A program made the translations under genes and the position numbers. Of a stretch of 64,000 nucleotides of DNA, positions 1 to 10,282 are shown piece by piece. The stretch lies in contig JALHMW010000007.1 of assembly GCA_022843845.1 (NCBI GenBank), positions 124,001-188,000 on the forward strand. Direction: 5' to 3'. This DNA comes from Archangium sp. GTDB taxonomy: Bacteria > Myxococcota > Myxococcia > Myxococcales > Myxococcaceae. The stretch's first letter is position 1. Every line of letters begins with the position of its first letter. The notes beneath the pieces were generated by a model that was not told the DNA's origin, did no database searches, and saw nothing but the letters and a program-made list of their open reading frames with translations.

Positions 1-1122
<1,122 letters not shown>

Positions 1123-1256
1123 GGTGCGCGCGCGCTTAGCACGCGGCTTCGCGGCGTGAGGGGCCTCAGAATTTCGTCGATTGGGCAGGGGCGGCGTCGC
1201 AACCGCTCGCGGTGACGAGCGCTCAGGGCGGCACGGCGAGTGCTCTGGGCAGGCGC

Positions 1257-2372
1257 ATGCGCACCCTGCTCCTGGCGTCGGCTCTGATGATGACGGCGTG
1301 TTTCGTTCCGGTCGACGACGGTCGTGATGCCGGTGGAGGTGGCGGGACGGCTGGCGGTGGAGTCGCCGGTGGCGGCGTTGCCGGAGGCGGGACCTCTGGC
1401 GGTGGCTCTTCAGGTGGCGGCTCGGCGGGTGGAGCGGTTGGCGGCGGCGCCGGTGGCGGCCTGCGATGCTCCGACGCGCAGTGTGGGGTAGCGCAGCTCT
1501 GCTACGACTGCGGCTCGTTCTCGGCGTGCGCAGACGGGTGTTCGCCGACGAAGCCCTGTCCGGCCGGCTCGCAGTGCGTGCAGACCCGGCAGGTGTGCAT
1601 CACGTGCCCGTGCCCTCAGTCGCGCTGCGAAGCGCCGGCCTGCGTCGACGTCGATGGGGACGGCTACCTGCCGCAGCAGTGCCAGGGCATTCCCGGAGGC
1701 GACTGCGCCCCGTTCGATCCCGCCGTGCACCCCGGCGCGCGTGAGTCGTGCACGAACGGAAAAGACGATGACTGCAATGGCCTGGTCGACATGGCCGACC
1801 CCGCGTGCGGCAGGCTGTGCGGGCCCGCGCCGTCCTGCGGCTCGACGCTCGAGTGCACGCTGGGCTCGACGTCGTGTGGCTCGAGCGGCTGCTGCGAGGG
1901 CTGCCCGGTGTTGGCGCCGCCGCTGTGCAGCATGGGCACCTGTATCAGCCCCGCTGCGCCGAACCCGAACAGCGGGTGCATGCTCGACATTCGCTGCATC
2001 CCGTGTGGTGTCTGTCCGGCGGTCGTCGCACCCGTCTGCGCGCAGCTCGACCGTGGTGACGCACGTACGTTCCAGAACCGCTGCCAGGCGACGACCGGCG
2101 GCGCGACGGTGATTCACGAAGGCGCGTGCATTCCAGGTGAAGGGCTCTCGTGTACGCCGACGGGTCCAGGGTGTGTCTCGGGGACGTACTGCCGCGACGC
2201 CTGCCCGGAGTGTGACGCCGATCTGCGCCGCTGCACGAAGGTGGGCGCCTGCGTGAACGACCTCGACTGCCCTTCAGGCCAGCCGACGCCTCCCCCGATG
2301 CCATGCTCGAACGGCTCGCCAGCGCCGGTTCGCTGCGTGAACAACGCGTGCGTCAGATCGTGCGCGCCGTGA
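1257..2372 (+). CDS. Cys-rich lipoprotein with MopE-like metal-binding motif and Kazal-like segment
   Basis: Predicted surface or periplasmic lipoprotein of 371 aa. ATG 1257 is preferred over an upstream GTG (1212) because it puts MRTLLLASALMMTAC directly at the N-terminus, a signal peptide with lipobox MTAC. A Gly-rich linker (about residues 25-70, GGG-x units) follows. Around residues 130-180 lies DVDGDGYLPQQCQG...DCAPFDPAVHPGARESC.NGKDDDCNG, the pattern of the MopE-type putative metal-binding motif. Further on, CPAVVAPVC...ARTFQNRCQA...GATVIHEGAC has the Cys and Phe/Asn spacing of a Kazal-type inhibitor. The remainder is rich in Cys pairs, suggesting disulfides. Function unknown. Confidence 0.8.
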   Translation: MRTLLLASALMMTACFVPVDDGRDAGGGGGTAGGGVAGGGVAGGGTSGGGSSGGGSAGGAVGGGAGGGLRCSDAQCGVAQLCYDCGSFSACADGCSPTKPCPAGSQCVQTRQVCITCPCPQSRCEAPACVDVDGDGYLPQQCQGIPGGDCAPFDPAVHPGARESCTNGKDDDCNGLVDMADPACGRLCGPAPSCGSTLECTLGSTSCGSSGCCEGCPVLAPPLCSMGTCISPAAPNPNSGCMLDIRCIPCGVCPAVVAPVCAQLDRGDARTFQNRCQATTGGATVIHEGACIPGEGLSCTPTGPGCVSGTYCRDACPECDADLRRCTKVGACVNDLDCPSGQPTPPPMPCSNGSPAPVRCVNNACVRSCAP

Positions 2373-2456
2373 CGCGTTCGACGCGATGAACCAGCCTGGC
2401 CATTTCATTGCCAGCACCCGCGAGTGGCATAGTCTTCGCTTGGGCGGGCAAGCGAA

Positions 2457-2945
2457 ATGGGTTCTCAGACACGGTGGCTCGGCGCGGTTGGGGTGGTGGC
2501 GGCTCTCGCCATCGGGTTGATCGTCTGGACGGTGGTCCAGAAGAAGGGTCTGCCTCCGCCATCCGACGCGATGCTCGACTCACTCGTGATGGGGGTCGTC
2601 GAAAAGTCGATGCTCCAGCAGGTCCGCCGCGAAGTGAGCCGGCACTGTGTTCAGTTCCTCCCACGGCCGGTCGCGGTCGACTCTCTGGTACAGTGTGAAA
2701 CGACCGAGCAGGGGGTGAAGCTGAGCCGATTCGAGGTGCTCAGGGGGCCAGATGGCGGCGTGGTGGCCGACGACTTCAAGACCTGCATTCTCGAGGCGGT
2801 GGCCGGCCTCGAGATCGGCGCGACCCATGTGCCGGATCCTCGCCTCGATGGCGGCGTGAAGCTGCGGCTTCCGACCGGCCGGGTCTACGAGCTCGATGTC
2901 GCCCTGGAGCTCGCGCACGTCGATGAGGGTGGGTACGGTCTCTGA
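2457..2945 (+). CDS. Membrane-anchored hypothetical protein
   Basis: A 162-aa protein with one N-terminal membrane segment (about residues 9-27, GAVGVVAALAIGLIVWTVV) followed by a soluble domain that should lie outside the inner membrane. Three Cys residues are present, and the part around DDFKTCILEAVAGLEI faintly recalls the C-terminal domain of myxobacterial AgmX/PglI-like gliding proteins, which have a late Cys before a hydrophobic strand. That resemblance is weak and I do not assign the family. The gene sits about 180 bp upstream of the pilus operon on the same strand. Confidence 0.7.
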   Translation: MGSQTRWLGAVGVVAALAIGLIVWTVVQKKGLPPPSDAMLDSLVMGVVEKSMLQQVRREVSRHCVQFLPRPVAVDSLVQCETTEQGVKLSRFEVLRGPDGGVVADDFKTCILEAVAGLEIGATHVPDPRLDGGVKLRLPTGRVYELDVALELAHVDEGGYGL

Positions 2946-2956
2946 TGCCTGTGCAG

Positions 2957-3050
2957 GTGTCTGTGCGACAAGACCGCAACAATTGCAGACTTCAGGGCCG
3001 CAAGAGTTGCTTCGCCGACCAAGCGCATCGGTGTCTGATGCGACAACCGC
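2957..3050 (+). promoter_or_regulatory. Repeat-rich leader upstream of pilY1
   Basis: The space between 2945 and 3127 has two sets of repeats. An imperfect direct repeat, GTGTCTG(A)TGCGACAA(GA)CCGC, lies at 2957-2977 and 3031-3050. Between its copies are two short inverted repeats, CCGCAA-N3-TTGC, at 2974-2986 and 2998-3010, starting 24 bp apart. CGCATC/GATGCG at about 3024-3042 can form a 6-bp hairpin. This arrangement could hold regulator sites for the pilus operon, but no known operator is recognised and no confident -35/-10 or -24/-12 pair was found. Confidence 0.3.
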
Positions 3051-3126
3051 CTGAAAACAAAGAGGAATCGACACCTGCGTCGATCCATCGCTTCTTGCAG
3101 AACGCATGAGAATTCAAAGGGTCACC

Positions 3127-6100
3127 ATGCACACACTCTCCCGAATCGCAGTGCTCTCGTCGATGCTCCTCTCGGTCGTGGCATGGGCGCAGGCGCCCAA
3201 GCCGCGCGTGATGATCATCCTCGATACCTCGAGGTCGATGATGGAGACCCCGGTGTTCACGGGTACGCCCCCGTTCACGCCGGACACCCTCATTCCCGTC
3301 GAGGAAGCGACGCAGGGTGACTACAACATGGCGACCAACAACAACTGCACGAGCAAGTTCTGCATGGCCAAGAAGGCCGTGAACCAGGTGCTCCCTGCCT
3401 ACACACCCGACGCCCGTATCGGCCTCGCGACGTACTACCAGTACGTCATGAAGGCCGACTCGACCAACTCCCTCACGACGGCCTGTGCATACGACGTCCT
3501 CGCGCCGCCTGATGTTCGCAAGCGGTTCGCCAGCCTCACCGACTACACTGGAAGCGGAACCTCGGTCTGTACGGGCAATGCGCTCTCTGATGACGCCACG
3601 TGTGTTCCTGGTTCCACCCGAACGACGGCGCGGTTCTTCCCGGATAGCACCCTGGGCGGAATGATGACGCCGGGCTTGAATGACTTCTGCCCGAGGCCGA
3701 CTGGGGTGCCAGTGCCGACGAACCCTTCGCTTGCCCCGACGGCCTGCAGTGGTGATTTGCGCAATTGTTATGTCTTGACGAAGGTCGCGGCAGCGCCGGC
3801 GACGAGCGTCGACTGCAACGTCTACACGTGGCCCCTGCCTGCCTTGCCCCACACGTACCCTTCCATTGCACCGAACGGAGGGGGCTGCGTGAGCAACATT
3901 CCGTACAGCCAGGTCGCCTCGTCGATCGTCTACCGCTCCATCATGCCGCGCATCGAGCAGATCATCTCGCTCTCCAATACGACGTGTCCGACGCCGGTGG
4001 CGCCGACGACCAACCCGGGAGCGACGCCGCCGAGCGTCGTCCTCACTGGAAACCCGACGGTTGGAAACAATGTCGGTGATTGGCGAAACTTCTTTGGAGC
4101 TGGTGAAAACTGCAATGGCGATACGGCCTGCAGCTTGTTCTCGTACAGTGCCACGCCGGTCGAGCGGTTCAATGCAACATCGTGGTATGGCTTCTTCAAC
4201 AACACGTTCACCCCTTCCGGCACTCTGACAGGGCTGAGCGGAGCCCACCAGTTCAGTCAGTACGCTGTTGGCAGCGCGCCATACACGCCGACCGTTCTCA
4301 CGGGCAGCGTGTTGGTCCCGAACGGGACGGCCTGTCTGGGCGGCGCCTGGCCGCTGGGCACGGGCGTGGGAACGACGACGAGGTACGTCAGCGGTTCGCT
4401 CGCCGGCAGCTTTGGCGTCAGCAACCCCCAGAACCAGGCCGACAACAGCGCCATCAGGCGAACGCCACCCGCCTTCACGCCTGAGAGAACCGACGACACC
4501 CCGACCCGAGCAGGCAACAATTACAACTGCACGGCGGGCTACCCGTGCGACGTACGGCTCAGCGCCGACGTCGATGTTCCTGGAGCGTGGGTGAACGACG
4601 TCGCGACCATTTTCGCAGATGTGTACAACCCGGCGAACGAGCGCACCACGGCTCTCACCGCAGATGGTTTCTCGTTGCGCCTGCTCGCGCCGGCGACGAC
4701 GTGCCCTGCAATCAACAGCAGCGCCACCCTCCCTGCGAACTCGGCATGGCACCTGGGGGGGCCTGGCGGGTGTACCGGGAGTGGCGCGGGCGCGTGCACG
4801 TTCACATCCGCCGGGTCCGGAACCGTCTCGACCGCGAGCTGTGGCAACGTGGTGCGGTGGTCGAACCTCGGCGCGTCGGCGACCGCGCCGGCGAACTGTA
4901 TGTTCAACAACAAGGCCTACACCGGCCCGGCAGTCTCAACCGACATCGCGGTGACGAGAACCATCATCAACCCTTCGACGTGCGACACTGGAACCTTCGA
5001 CATTACCAGTGCAGGCAGCCCAGCGTACGTGGGGTGCGGTGCGTACCCGTGCAAGCTCTCGTTCGTCAACAGCGTCCCAGGCCTTCCCGAATCGTCGAGC
5101 TGGGCAGCGAACCGGTATGTGCGAGCCAGCCCGCCGACAGGGTTTTCGGGGACGGCTGTTCGTGACGAGACCATCGGCACTGTCAACGGCCCGTCGTCGA
5201 GCTCGGCTCCCTCGTGTATCGGGGGTAACGGAACGTGGGTTGCCGCCTCGGCCCCGCTGTGCCCGGGTGGGGCAGGGTCCTGCACGCTGTGGCAGGTCGG
5301 TCCGCAGCAGATCTCAGCGACTGGCTGCGGCGCCGAGAACGGCCCATGCAACGCATGCGTGTATGAGCAGAAGCGCTTCCAGTGGGACCGCCCCACGACA
5401 CGCTGTAACTACACTACCAATACGTACACGTTCACCGTCGACCAGACGGCTCCGCGGTGCGACTACACGCGCAGCCGATGGCAGCTCGATCGGCGTGAGC
5501 CCGACCGTCACCGTTGCGAGTATCAGGTTGGCGCACGGCGTTACGACTTCGCGCCCCCGCGCGAGAAGGTGTGCGAGTACTGGGCTGTTCGGTCGACCAT
5601 GCGTTCGCCGAGATTCCTGTATACATACGAGTACAAGACGAACGGGACTGAGCTGATTGGTCGCGCCAGCGCCGTAGCGACGGGTTCGAACATGTGCGGC
5701 GGCGACTCCAGCGGGAGCTACCCGGGAGCGCTTGCAACCTCGTGTCCGGAGACCACCTCCTGCGGTGCCTTCCCATCCATGGTGAATCGGAGCAGCTCGC
5801 TCGGTGGTGGAAATGGGCCTGTGTCGGCCGCGGCAACCTGCAAGCTGCACTGGGGCGGTGGCGACCACCCGTCGCGAACCAACGGCTACACGCCGTATTC
5901 AGGCCCCACAGGGGTTGCCTGTGGAGGCAACAGGTGTCGCCTGGGTGACACCTGCAGTAGCAGTGTCTGTTACGCGTCGTCAGCGGCGACGCGCGGTCGG
6001 TATTGGTACGCGAGTTCTACGGGCAGCTTCGAGAGCAACCCGCTGACGTCGATGGGCTCGAGGTTGTGTCAGGAAGACCCTGCCGGGCTCCCTGCGAGTC

Positions 6101-9100
6101 CGGACGCGTACCAGAATACGCGGCCGACGGCGGCGGCTCCTGGGGGGTTCTGTTCGAACAGCGGCCTCCCAACGCAGACCAACTACTACCTGGTCTCGGA
6201 CTATTACGATCCGTCCGTCACCAACTCGCTGACCGCCACGTACACGGGGACGGGGTGCGCGCCTGTCATCGGGGGACTGGGCCCGCCTCCACAGCCTGAC
6301 AAGCCTTGCTTCCGAACGGCGGGCGCCAACCCTCCCTTCAGCGCTGTTTCGTGGACGCAGACGGCTGGGGTGGACCTCTTCAACACCAACACCAACACCA
6401 AGGTGCAGGGTTTCGGTGGCCGCACCGGTGTTTCGGCCGGACCGTCGGGCGACGTGCCGCCCCTGTCGGTCTTCGTGCCGATTCCCGATGACCTGTCCTA
6501 CGACGACGCGACCCAGGCCAGTCGACTGCAGGCTGCCACCTCGCTCTGCGTGAAGCCGAACGCCGACGTGAGTCCTGCTGACGGTGTCCAGGACGGACCC
6601 AACGCGGACGGGTCGCTGCGCGGTGGCGCGTGCGTGGCAGACTTCGCCGACAAGTCCAGCGGGGCGACCTACGCCGACTACACGCCGCTGTTCGGCTCCA
6701 TCAGGAACGCGGCAGACTACCTGCTCGACCGCTGGAACACCGACCCCGAGCCGCAGGGCAAGGACTGTCGCGACTACTTCATCATTCTGGCGACCGATGG
6801 CCAGGAGAGGACCCCTGCGAACTTCACACTGACAGGCGGGAGCGCCACCTCGTCAGTCGAGGGGCTCGTCACGTCGATTCGCAACACCAGCGGCACCTTC
6901 CCCCGAACCCGCCCTGACATTCGCACCTTCGTCATCGGCTTCGGCGATGGCGCCGCGGGTGCTGGCGTGGCGCCCCTCAACGCGGTCGCGAACGCTGGCG
7001 GTACCACGAACGCCTTCTTCCCCTCCTCACTGGCGGACCTCCAGAACACGCTCAACGCGGTCTTCACCACGATTCTGGCTGGCCAGGAGTCGCGTGCGAG
7101 GCCCGCGATCGGCACTGACGGCACCCGCATCTATGCCGCGTCGTACGTGAAGCCGGCCGGGGCGGGGCCCGACTGGTACGGCTTGTTGACGGCCTACGCG
7201 GTCGACAATACGACCGGCGCCACGATGGTCGCGTGGGACCACCACGCCAAGCTGAACGATGTTGGCCACCCCCCTCGCGTCATCAAGGCGATCGTCGACC
7301 ACAACGATCACACGCACAGCGACGACTTCGAGCCCGGATTGAACTGGCGCGATACGCCGATGGACACGCACTGGGACTACAACGGCAGCCTGCCTGACGC
7401 TGGCACCCCAAACATCAGTGAGGTGATCAACTTCGTTCGGTTCAGGAATCAGCCCTACGATCGGCTCTTCGCTGGCGCGGTCGTGAATCGAGCCTCGGCG
7501 CTTGCTCCCATCGTGAACTCGTCACCGATCGTCGTCGGCAAGTCGCCCTTCGATGACTCCTACGGCGGTTCTTCCAATGATGCGCGCGAGGAGTTCAGAG
7601 ACTTCGTGACTGCGACCGCGACGCGCGGAACGCGCATCTACTTCGGCTCGACCGAGGGCATGATCCACTCCGTGAGGGAAGGCAGCGACGCCGGCGTCTG
7701 CGCCAGCGAGTCAGCCATTGGGTGCACGAACGGACACGAGGCCTGGGCGGCGCTGGCGATGAACCTGCGCCTGAAAGAGGTGCCTTCGGAGGGCCAGGCG
7801 ACGATCGGCGAGTCGCTCTTCAAGCTCAAGTCGACGGGCAGCTGGGCGATGAACATGCTCAACGGCCCCGTGGTCGTCGCAGACGTCTGTAACGAAGACA
7901 GCGACTACGATGGTCCTGCCGACGAATGTGACGCGGACGAGTGGAGGACGGTGCTGATCGCGACGATGCGCGAAGGTGGTCGAGGCATGATCGCGCTGAA
8001 CATCACCAACCACACCCGACCGAACGGAACGTCGTGGAGTGGGAACAACGGCGTCCTCTGGCACTTCCACGACGGCAATCTCGGGCTCACCTACAGCGCT
8101 CCCGCGGTCGGCCGCGTGCGCTTCGACGGCGAGGACAAGTTCGTCGCCTTCTTCGGCGGCGGTGCTGACGACCCTGGCACGGGCGCGATGGAGGGCGACA
8201 CGGTGTTCGTCGTCGACGCACTCCGCCGGGACGAGGGCACCAGCAACCAGCCCATCGTCCACGCCGACATGTGGCAGTACCAGCTCGGCGCCACTCCCAA
8301 CAACAACTTCAGCGAGTCGGTCGTGGCGCGGCCTGCCAGCTATCGACGCCCCGGCAGCCCCTACATGGACACCGGCTACGTCGCTGCGGGAAATACGCTG
8401 TATGCCAGTCGATTCGCACAGCCTAACGGCACCCAGTGGGGCACCAGGACGCAGTGGCAACCTGACGCGTTCTTCGACCCGACGAGCCCGCGCAACGACA
8501 AGCAGGCGACGAGCCCTGCCATCAACACCGTGGTCAATCGTGTCGTTCAGTACCACCCGGGCAACCCGGCGGACCCGCTTGATCCGCCGCGGTACCGCCT
8601 TGATGCCGACGGCGCCCTGCCGCTGAGCAGCGCTCCTCCCATTCTCAATCGCCCCAGAGTGGGGAACGTGCTGATCGCCTCGGGCAAGCCAGACCTCTTC
8701 GTCGGCACTGGCAACATCGACACCCCGAACGCACCAGGGCCGGCCTTCGCCGACGCGAACTACTTCTACGCCATCCACGACTTCAACGACCAGTTCCACG
8801 CGGGCGGAGTTGGCGGCGGTGGCCAGAACGACGGTCGCGCGTTGTGGGTCTCGAAGTTCTGCAATGGCCAAGCCGGGGTCGGTTCGGTGGACTGCACGAA
8901 CACCAGAGAACAGGTGGTCAGCGAGCCGGCGCTCATCTCGAGCTGCATCATCGTCGCCACCTACACCCCGTCCTCCGCCTCCTCGTGTGGCAGCACCGGT
9001 GACACCACGCTGTATGGCTTCAACGCCCTCACCGGCGCGCTCACCTCGTGCCTCATCTACCCGCCAGGCTCGCCCTGGCAAGGCACGACCACTCCGGCCA

Positions 9101-9252
9101 TTCGGCTCAACGGCGTTGGCATTCCGAGCGATCTGGTCGTCATCAACGACAACCTGTACTTCACGGCCAGCAACTCCCCTGGCATCAACCAGGTCGGGGT
9201 TCGCCACACGCCGAGGCCCGGTGCGATTCGCAGCTACCGGAGGCTCAAGTGA
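3127..9252 (+). CDS. pilY1: PilY1-type type IV pilus tip adhesin/biogenesis factor
   Basis: PilY1 proteins sit at the pilus tip with minor pilins and promote pilus assembly and adhesion. ATG 3127 is chosen over 3106 because AAAGGG lies 6 bases before it. The product is about 2041 aa with a signal peptide (MHTLSRIAVLSSM..., cleavage likely after AWA). A von Willebrand A-like domain begins at once with the MIDAS motif DTSRS (about residue 34), but the rest of it (AADYLLDRW, FIILATDGQE, IRTFVIGFGDG) appears only near residues 1195-1270, so about 1000 residues are inserted. The insert is rich in Cys, Asn and Thr and contains five C-x-Y repeats (residues 743-837). The C-terminal part (about 1330-2041) matches the PilY1/PilC beta-propeller, including EGMIHSVREG and an acidic loop DVCNEDSDYDGPADECDADE. 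It is followed by four coupled minor-pilin genes. Confidence 0.92.
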   Translation: MHTLSRIAVLSSMLLSVVAWAQAPKPRVMIILDTSRSMMETPVFTGTPPFTPDTLIPVEEATQGDYNMATNNNCTSKFCMAKKAVNQVLPAYTPDARIGLATYYQYVMKADSTNSLTTACAYDVLAPPDVRKRFASLTDYTGSGTSVCTGNALSDDATCVPGSTRTTARFFPDSTLGGMMTPGLNDFCPRPTGVPVPTNPSLAPTACSGDLRNCYVLTKVAAAPATSVDCNVYTWPLPALPHTYPSIAPNGGGCVSNIPYSQVASSIVYRSIMPRIEQIISLSNTTCPTPVAPTTNPGATPPSVVLTGNPTVGNNVGDWRNFFGAGENCNGDTACSLFSYSATPVERFNATSWYGFFNNTFTPSGTLTGLSGAHQFSQYAVGSAPYTPTVLTGSVLVPNGTACLGGAWPLGTGVGTTTRYVSGSLAGSFGVSNPQNQADNSAIRRTPPAFTPERTDDTPTRAGNNYNCTAGYPCDVRLSADVDVPGAWVNDVATIFADVYNPANERTTALTADGFSLRLLAPATTCPAINSSATLPANSAWHLGGPGGCTGSGAGACTFTSAGSGTVSTASCGNVVRWSNLGASATAPANCMFNNKAYTGPAVSTDIAVTRTIINPSTCDTGTFDITSAGSPAYVGCGAYPCKLSFVNSVPGLPESSSWAANRYVRASPPTGFSGTAVRDETIGTVNGPSSSSAPSCIGGNGTWVAASAPLCPGGAGSCTLWQVGPQQISATGCGAENGPCNACVYEQKRFQWDRPTTRCNYTTNTYTFTVDQTAPRCDYTRSRWQLDRREPDRHRCEYQVGARRYDFAPPREKVCEYWAVRSTMRSPRFLYTYEYKTNGTELIGRASAVATGSNMCGGDSSGSYPGALATSCPETTSCGAFPSMVNRSSSLGGGNGPVSAAATCKLHWGGGDHPSRTNGYTPYSGPTGVACGGNRCRLGDTCSSSVCYASSAATRGRYWYASSTGSFESNPLTSMGSRLCQEDPAGLPASPDAYQNTRPTAAAPGGFCSNSGLPTQTNYYLVSDYYDPSVTNSLTATYTGTGCAPVIGGLGPPPQPDKPCFRTAGANPPFSAVSWTQTAGVDLFNTNTNTKVQGFGGRTGVSAGPSGDVPPLSVFVPIPDDLSYDDATQASRLQAATSLCVKPNADVSPADGVQDGPNADGSLRGGACVADFADKSSGATYADYTPLFGSIRNAADYLLDRWNTDPEPQGKDCRDYFIILATDGQERTPANFTLTGGSATSSVEGLVTSIRNTSGTFPRTRPDIRTFVIGFGDGAAGAGVAPLNAVANAGGTTNAFFPSSLADLQNTLNAVFTTILAGQESRARPAIGTDGTRIYAASYVKPAGAGPDWYGLLTAYAVDNTTGATMVAWDHHAKLNDVGHPPRVIKAIVDHNDHTHSDDFEPGLNWRDTPMDTHWDYNGSLPDAGTPNISEVINFVRFRNQPYDRLFAGAVVNRASALAPIVNSSPIVVGKSPFDDSYGGSSNDAREEFRDFVTATATRGTRIYFGSTEGMIHSVREGSDAGVCASESAIGCTNGHEAWAALAMNLRLKEVPSEGQATIGESLFKLKSTGSWAMNMLNGPVVVADVCNEDSDYDGPADECDADEWRTVLIATMREGGRGMIALNITNHTRPNGTSWSGNNGVLWHFHDGNLGLTYSAPAVGRVRFDGEDKFVAFFGGGADDPGTGAMEGDTVFVVDALRRDEGTSNQPIVHADMWQYQLGATPNNNFSESVVARPASYRRPGSPYMDTGYVAAGNTLYASRFAQPNGTQWGTRTQWQPDAFFDPTSPRNDKQATSPAINTVVNRVVQYHPGNPADPLDPPRYRLDADGALPLSSAPPILNRPRVGNVLIASGKPDLFVGTGNIDTPNAPGPAFADANYFYAIHDFNDQFHAGGVGGGGQNDGRALWVSKFCNGQAGVGSVDCTNTREQVVSEPALISSCIIVATYTPSSASSCGSTGDTTLYGFNALTGALTSCLIYPPGSPWQGTTTPAIRLNGVGIPSDLVVINDNLYFTASNSPGINQVGVRHTPRPGAIRSYRRLK

Positions 9253-9875
9253 GGCGAGGCTTCTCACTCGTCGAGTTGATGATCGTGGTGGCGATCGTCG
9301 GCATCCTGGCGGCGCTCTCTGCGTTCACCCTCTCGTCGGTGAACGAGCTGGGCCGGCTCAATGGCAATGCTCAGGTGCTATCGAACATCATGCGGACCGC
9401 TCGCACACGAGCCATCACCGAGCGCTGCACCTACGTGGTGCAGCTGAACGGGCCCCGATTCAGCCCCACCGCCGACATGCCAAGACAACCATCGACGGTG
9501 GTGATGTGGCGGAAGAACAACTGCCAGACACCTCCAGGCACGATCTTCGCGTACGAGATTGGTCTTCCCCCTGCGAACCGAGATCGTCGGGTCAACGACT
9601 ACAACCTGCTTGAATTCAACACCACGCTCTTCTTCTCGCCTCAGGTGACGGCCGAGGCAGGCAACCAGCTCCAGAATGGCTCGGTTTCGATTGGTTGGCA
9701 GCCAGATGGCACGAGGACGGTCTGGGCCGACCCTGACGGGGACGGGGTGTCGGACGAGAGCGTAGGGTTTGCGCCCGCGGCCACCCTGCAGATTGCCATT
9801 CGGCCGGCGACCGGGGCACTCACCCCGGTCCGCATCGTGAGCGTTCCGCCTGCGGCGCCGGCGGTGGGGCCATGA
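9249..9875 (+). CDS. Minor pilin, FimU/GspH type
   Basis: Type IV minor pilin of 208 aa expected to help prime the pilus with PilY1. The GTG start at 9249 overlaps the pilY1 stop as GTGA. The N-terminus VRRGFSLVELMIVVAIVGIL is a class III signal: prepilin peptidase would cut after Gly4, leaving N-methyl-Phe with the conserved Glu at +5 and a long hydrophobic helix. The first-gene position after pilY1 and the GspH-like length suggest FimU. A late segment DPDGDGVSDE looks like a calcium-binding loop, a feature known in some pseudopilins; calcium binding here is inferred. Confidence 0.88.
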   Translation: MRRGFSLVELMIVVAIVGILAALSAFTLSSVNELGRLNGNAQVLSNIMRTARTRAITERCTYVVQLNGPRFSPTADMPRQPSTVVMWRKNNCQTPPGTIFAYEIGLPPANRDRRVNDYNLLEFNTTLFFSPQVTAEAGNQLQNGSVSIGWQPDGTRTVWADPDGDGVSDESVGFAPAATLQIAIRPATGALTPVRIVSVPPAAPAVGP

Positions 9876-10282
9876 GGACGGCCTCACGAGGCTCGACGCT
9901 CGTCGAGACGATGCTCGCGTCGTCACTGTTGCTGCTCGGCATGGTGGGGGTGGTTCAGCTGATCCTCTCGGGCGTCAATCAGAACGCCATGGCCAACGGG
10001 CGCGCGACGGGTCAGGAGCTCGCGGGCGCGGGGGCGGCGATGGCAATGGCGCTCCCCTTCACAGCGCTCCCGCTGGGCATCTCTGATGGGGGCATCCTGT
10101 CCGACGGCGATGGGCGGCGGTATGGTCGAACGATTACGACGACGGAGTTCGGAGACGGCGGAACTCGTGCGCGCCTGGTGATCGTCGAAACCGACTGGGT
10201 CGATTTCATGGGCGCCGTGTCGATTCCCCGACGTGCGCGGGTGTCGGTCATCATCTCGGAGGTTCCCGATGCGGGCTTCTGA
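9872..10282 (+). CDS. pilV: Minor pilin, PilV-like
   Basis: Short 136-aa prepilin-like protein. ATG 9872 overlaps the previous stop (ATGA). The class III signal is MRTASRGSTLVETMLASSLL, with cleavage expected after Gly7 and Glu at +5, followed by a hydrophobic helix (LLLLGMVGVVQLILSGV). This is the PilV pattern (T-L-V-E-T/V-x-x-A). The globular part is short and poorly conserved. Its position between the FimU-like and PilW-like genes supports the call. Confidence 0.8.
   Translation: MRTASRGSTLVETMLASSLLLLGMVGVVQLILSGVNQNAMANGRATGQELAGAGAAMAMALPFTALPLGISDGGILSDGDGRRYGRTITTTEFGDGGTRARLVIVETDWVDFMGAVSIPRRARVSVIISEVPDAGF

Noticed and set aside
2996..3012. Possible sigma54 promoter GG...TTGCT before pilY1
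   Set aside because: GG and GC are 11 bases apart rather than 10, so the geometry does not fit a sigma54 promoter.
2992..4752. Minus-strand ORF opposite the pilY1 5' region
   Set aside because: It is Arg-rich, without domains, and crosses the leader and the signal-peptide region of a well-supported gene.
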